From assembly GCA_001304855.1 (NCBI GenBank), contig BBZN01000015.1, forward strand, positions 34,551 through 98,550: DNA of 64,000 bases, read 5' to 3'. Source of the stretch: Clostridia bacterium UC5.1-1D2 (GTDB lineage: Bacteria; Bacillota; Clostridia; Lachnospirales; Lachnospiraceae). The notes under the pieces are model-generated. The model ran no database searches and was not told the DNA's origin. It saw nothing but the letters and a program-made list of their open reading frames with translations. Made by a program: the position numbers and the translations under genes. Numbering within the stretch: the first letter of the stretch is position 1; each line of letters begins with the position of its first letter. This document shows, piece after piece, positions 63,979 through 64,000 of this stretch.

Positions 63979-64000
63979 CGGAGCAGCAGATAAAAAGGGA

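Noticed and set aside
1..64000. CRISPR array, tRNA or rRNA genes
   Set aside because: No regularly spaced direct repeats, no cloverleaf with CCA end and no rRNA-like conserved stretches were noticed on either strand.

Overview
The window looks like chromosome from an anaerobic Clostridia, most likely Lachnospiraceae (Clostridium symbiosum / Enterocloster / Hungatella type). This rests on gene content: strict-anaerobe 2-hydroxyacyl-CoA dehydratase, citrate-lyase-type enzymes, an ETF with a ferredoxin domain, the rho / rpmE / DUF1385 / prmC / prfA block, strong AGGAGG ribosome binding sites and moderate GC. The assignment is inference. I saw no rRNA, tRNA or CRISPR.

One property affects every gene call. 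Roughly half of the genes are broken by one or more single-base frameshifts, nearly always explained by one base missing from a short run (AAAAAA read as AAAAA, GG as G). Conserved sequence continues in the next frame. This pattern fits consensus under-calling much better than decay, so I annotate such genes as whole CDS and give the break positions. The chloramphenicol acetyltransferase remnant at 16.9-17.4 kb is a real pseudogene with a large internal deletion.

Layout. 0-2.1 kb: rarA end and rho. 2.1-13.1 kb: mscL, then a catabolic island between rho and rpmE, built around a FadR-type regulator with four copies of a TTGGTnnnACCAA operator. To the left (minus strand) lie a LarA-type racemase, an enolase-superfamily dehydratase and a D-2-hydroxyacid dehydrogenase. 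To the right (plus strand) lie a 2HCT transporter, a two-subunit class I hydratase and citDEF-type lyase subunits. I suggest a 2-hydroxy-dicarboxylate pathway, for example mesaconate/citramalate. 13.1-16.8 kb: rpmE, DUF1385, prmC, prfA. 16.9-18.5 kb: AT-rich debris (CAT remnant, IS1182-like transposase remnant, TIGR04076 gene, flavodoxin-like fragment). 18.9-33.1 kb: GntR regulator with three operators and a Had/Fld-like reductive 2-hydroxyacid pathway (dehydratase activator and subunits, transporter, CoA-transferase, CoA ligase, acyl-CoA dehydrogenase, etfBA), then an MBL protein and an OFA-type MFS transporter. 33.1-34.4 kb: YuxH-like EAL/HDOD protein behind a 12-G tract. 34.6-38.9 kb: rfbA, rfbB, rfbD, glmM. 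39.2-46.5 kb: two DeoC aldolases, an ascorbate-type PTS, an SDR, a methyltransferase and a PRD regulator. 46.9-51.1 kb: leuA, bioY, HAD phosphatase, TraX-like protein. 51.3-58.2 kb: glycan cluster (glf, acyltransferase, two GT2, flippase, ATP-grasp). 58.3-64 kb: zinc-ribbon membrane protein, a malate module (2HCT transporter and malic enzyme) and a divergent CitA/CitB-like two-component system.

The most unusual signal is a family of about 90-nt structured leader elements placed directly over the ribosome binding site of at least five genes (hydratase alpha, etfB, etfA, both deoC). The sequence blocks are conserved while the hairpin stem changes with compensating bases. A second family of palindromic intergenic repeats is present in two copies.
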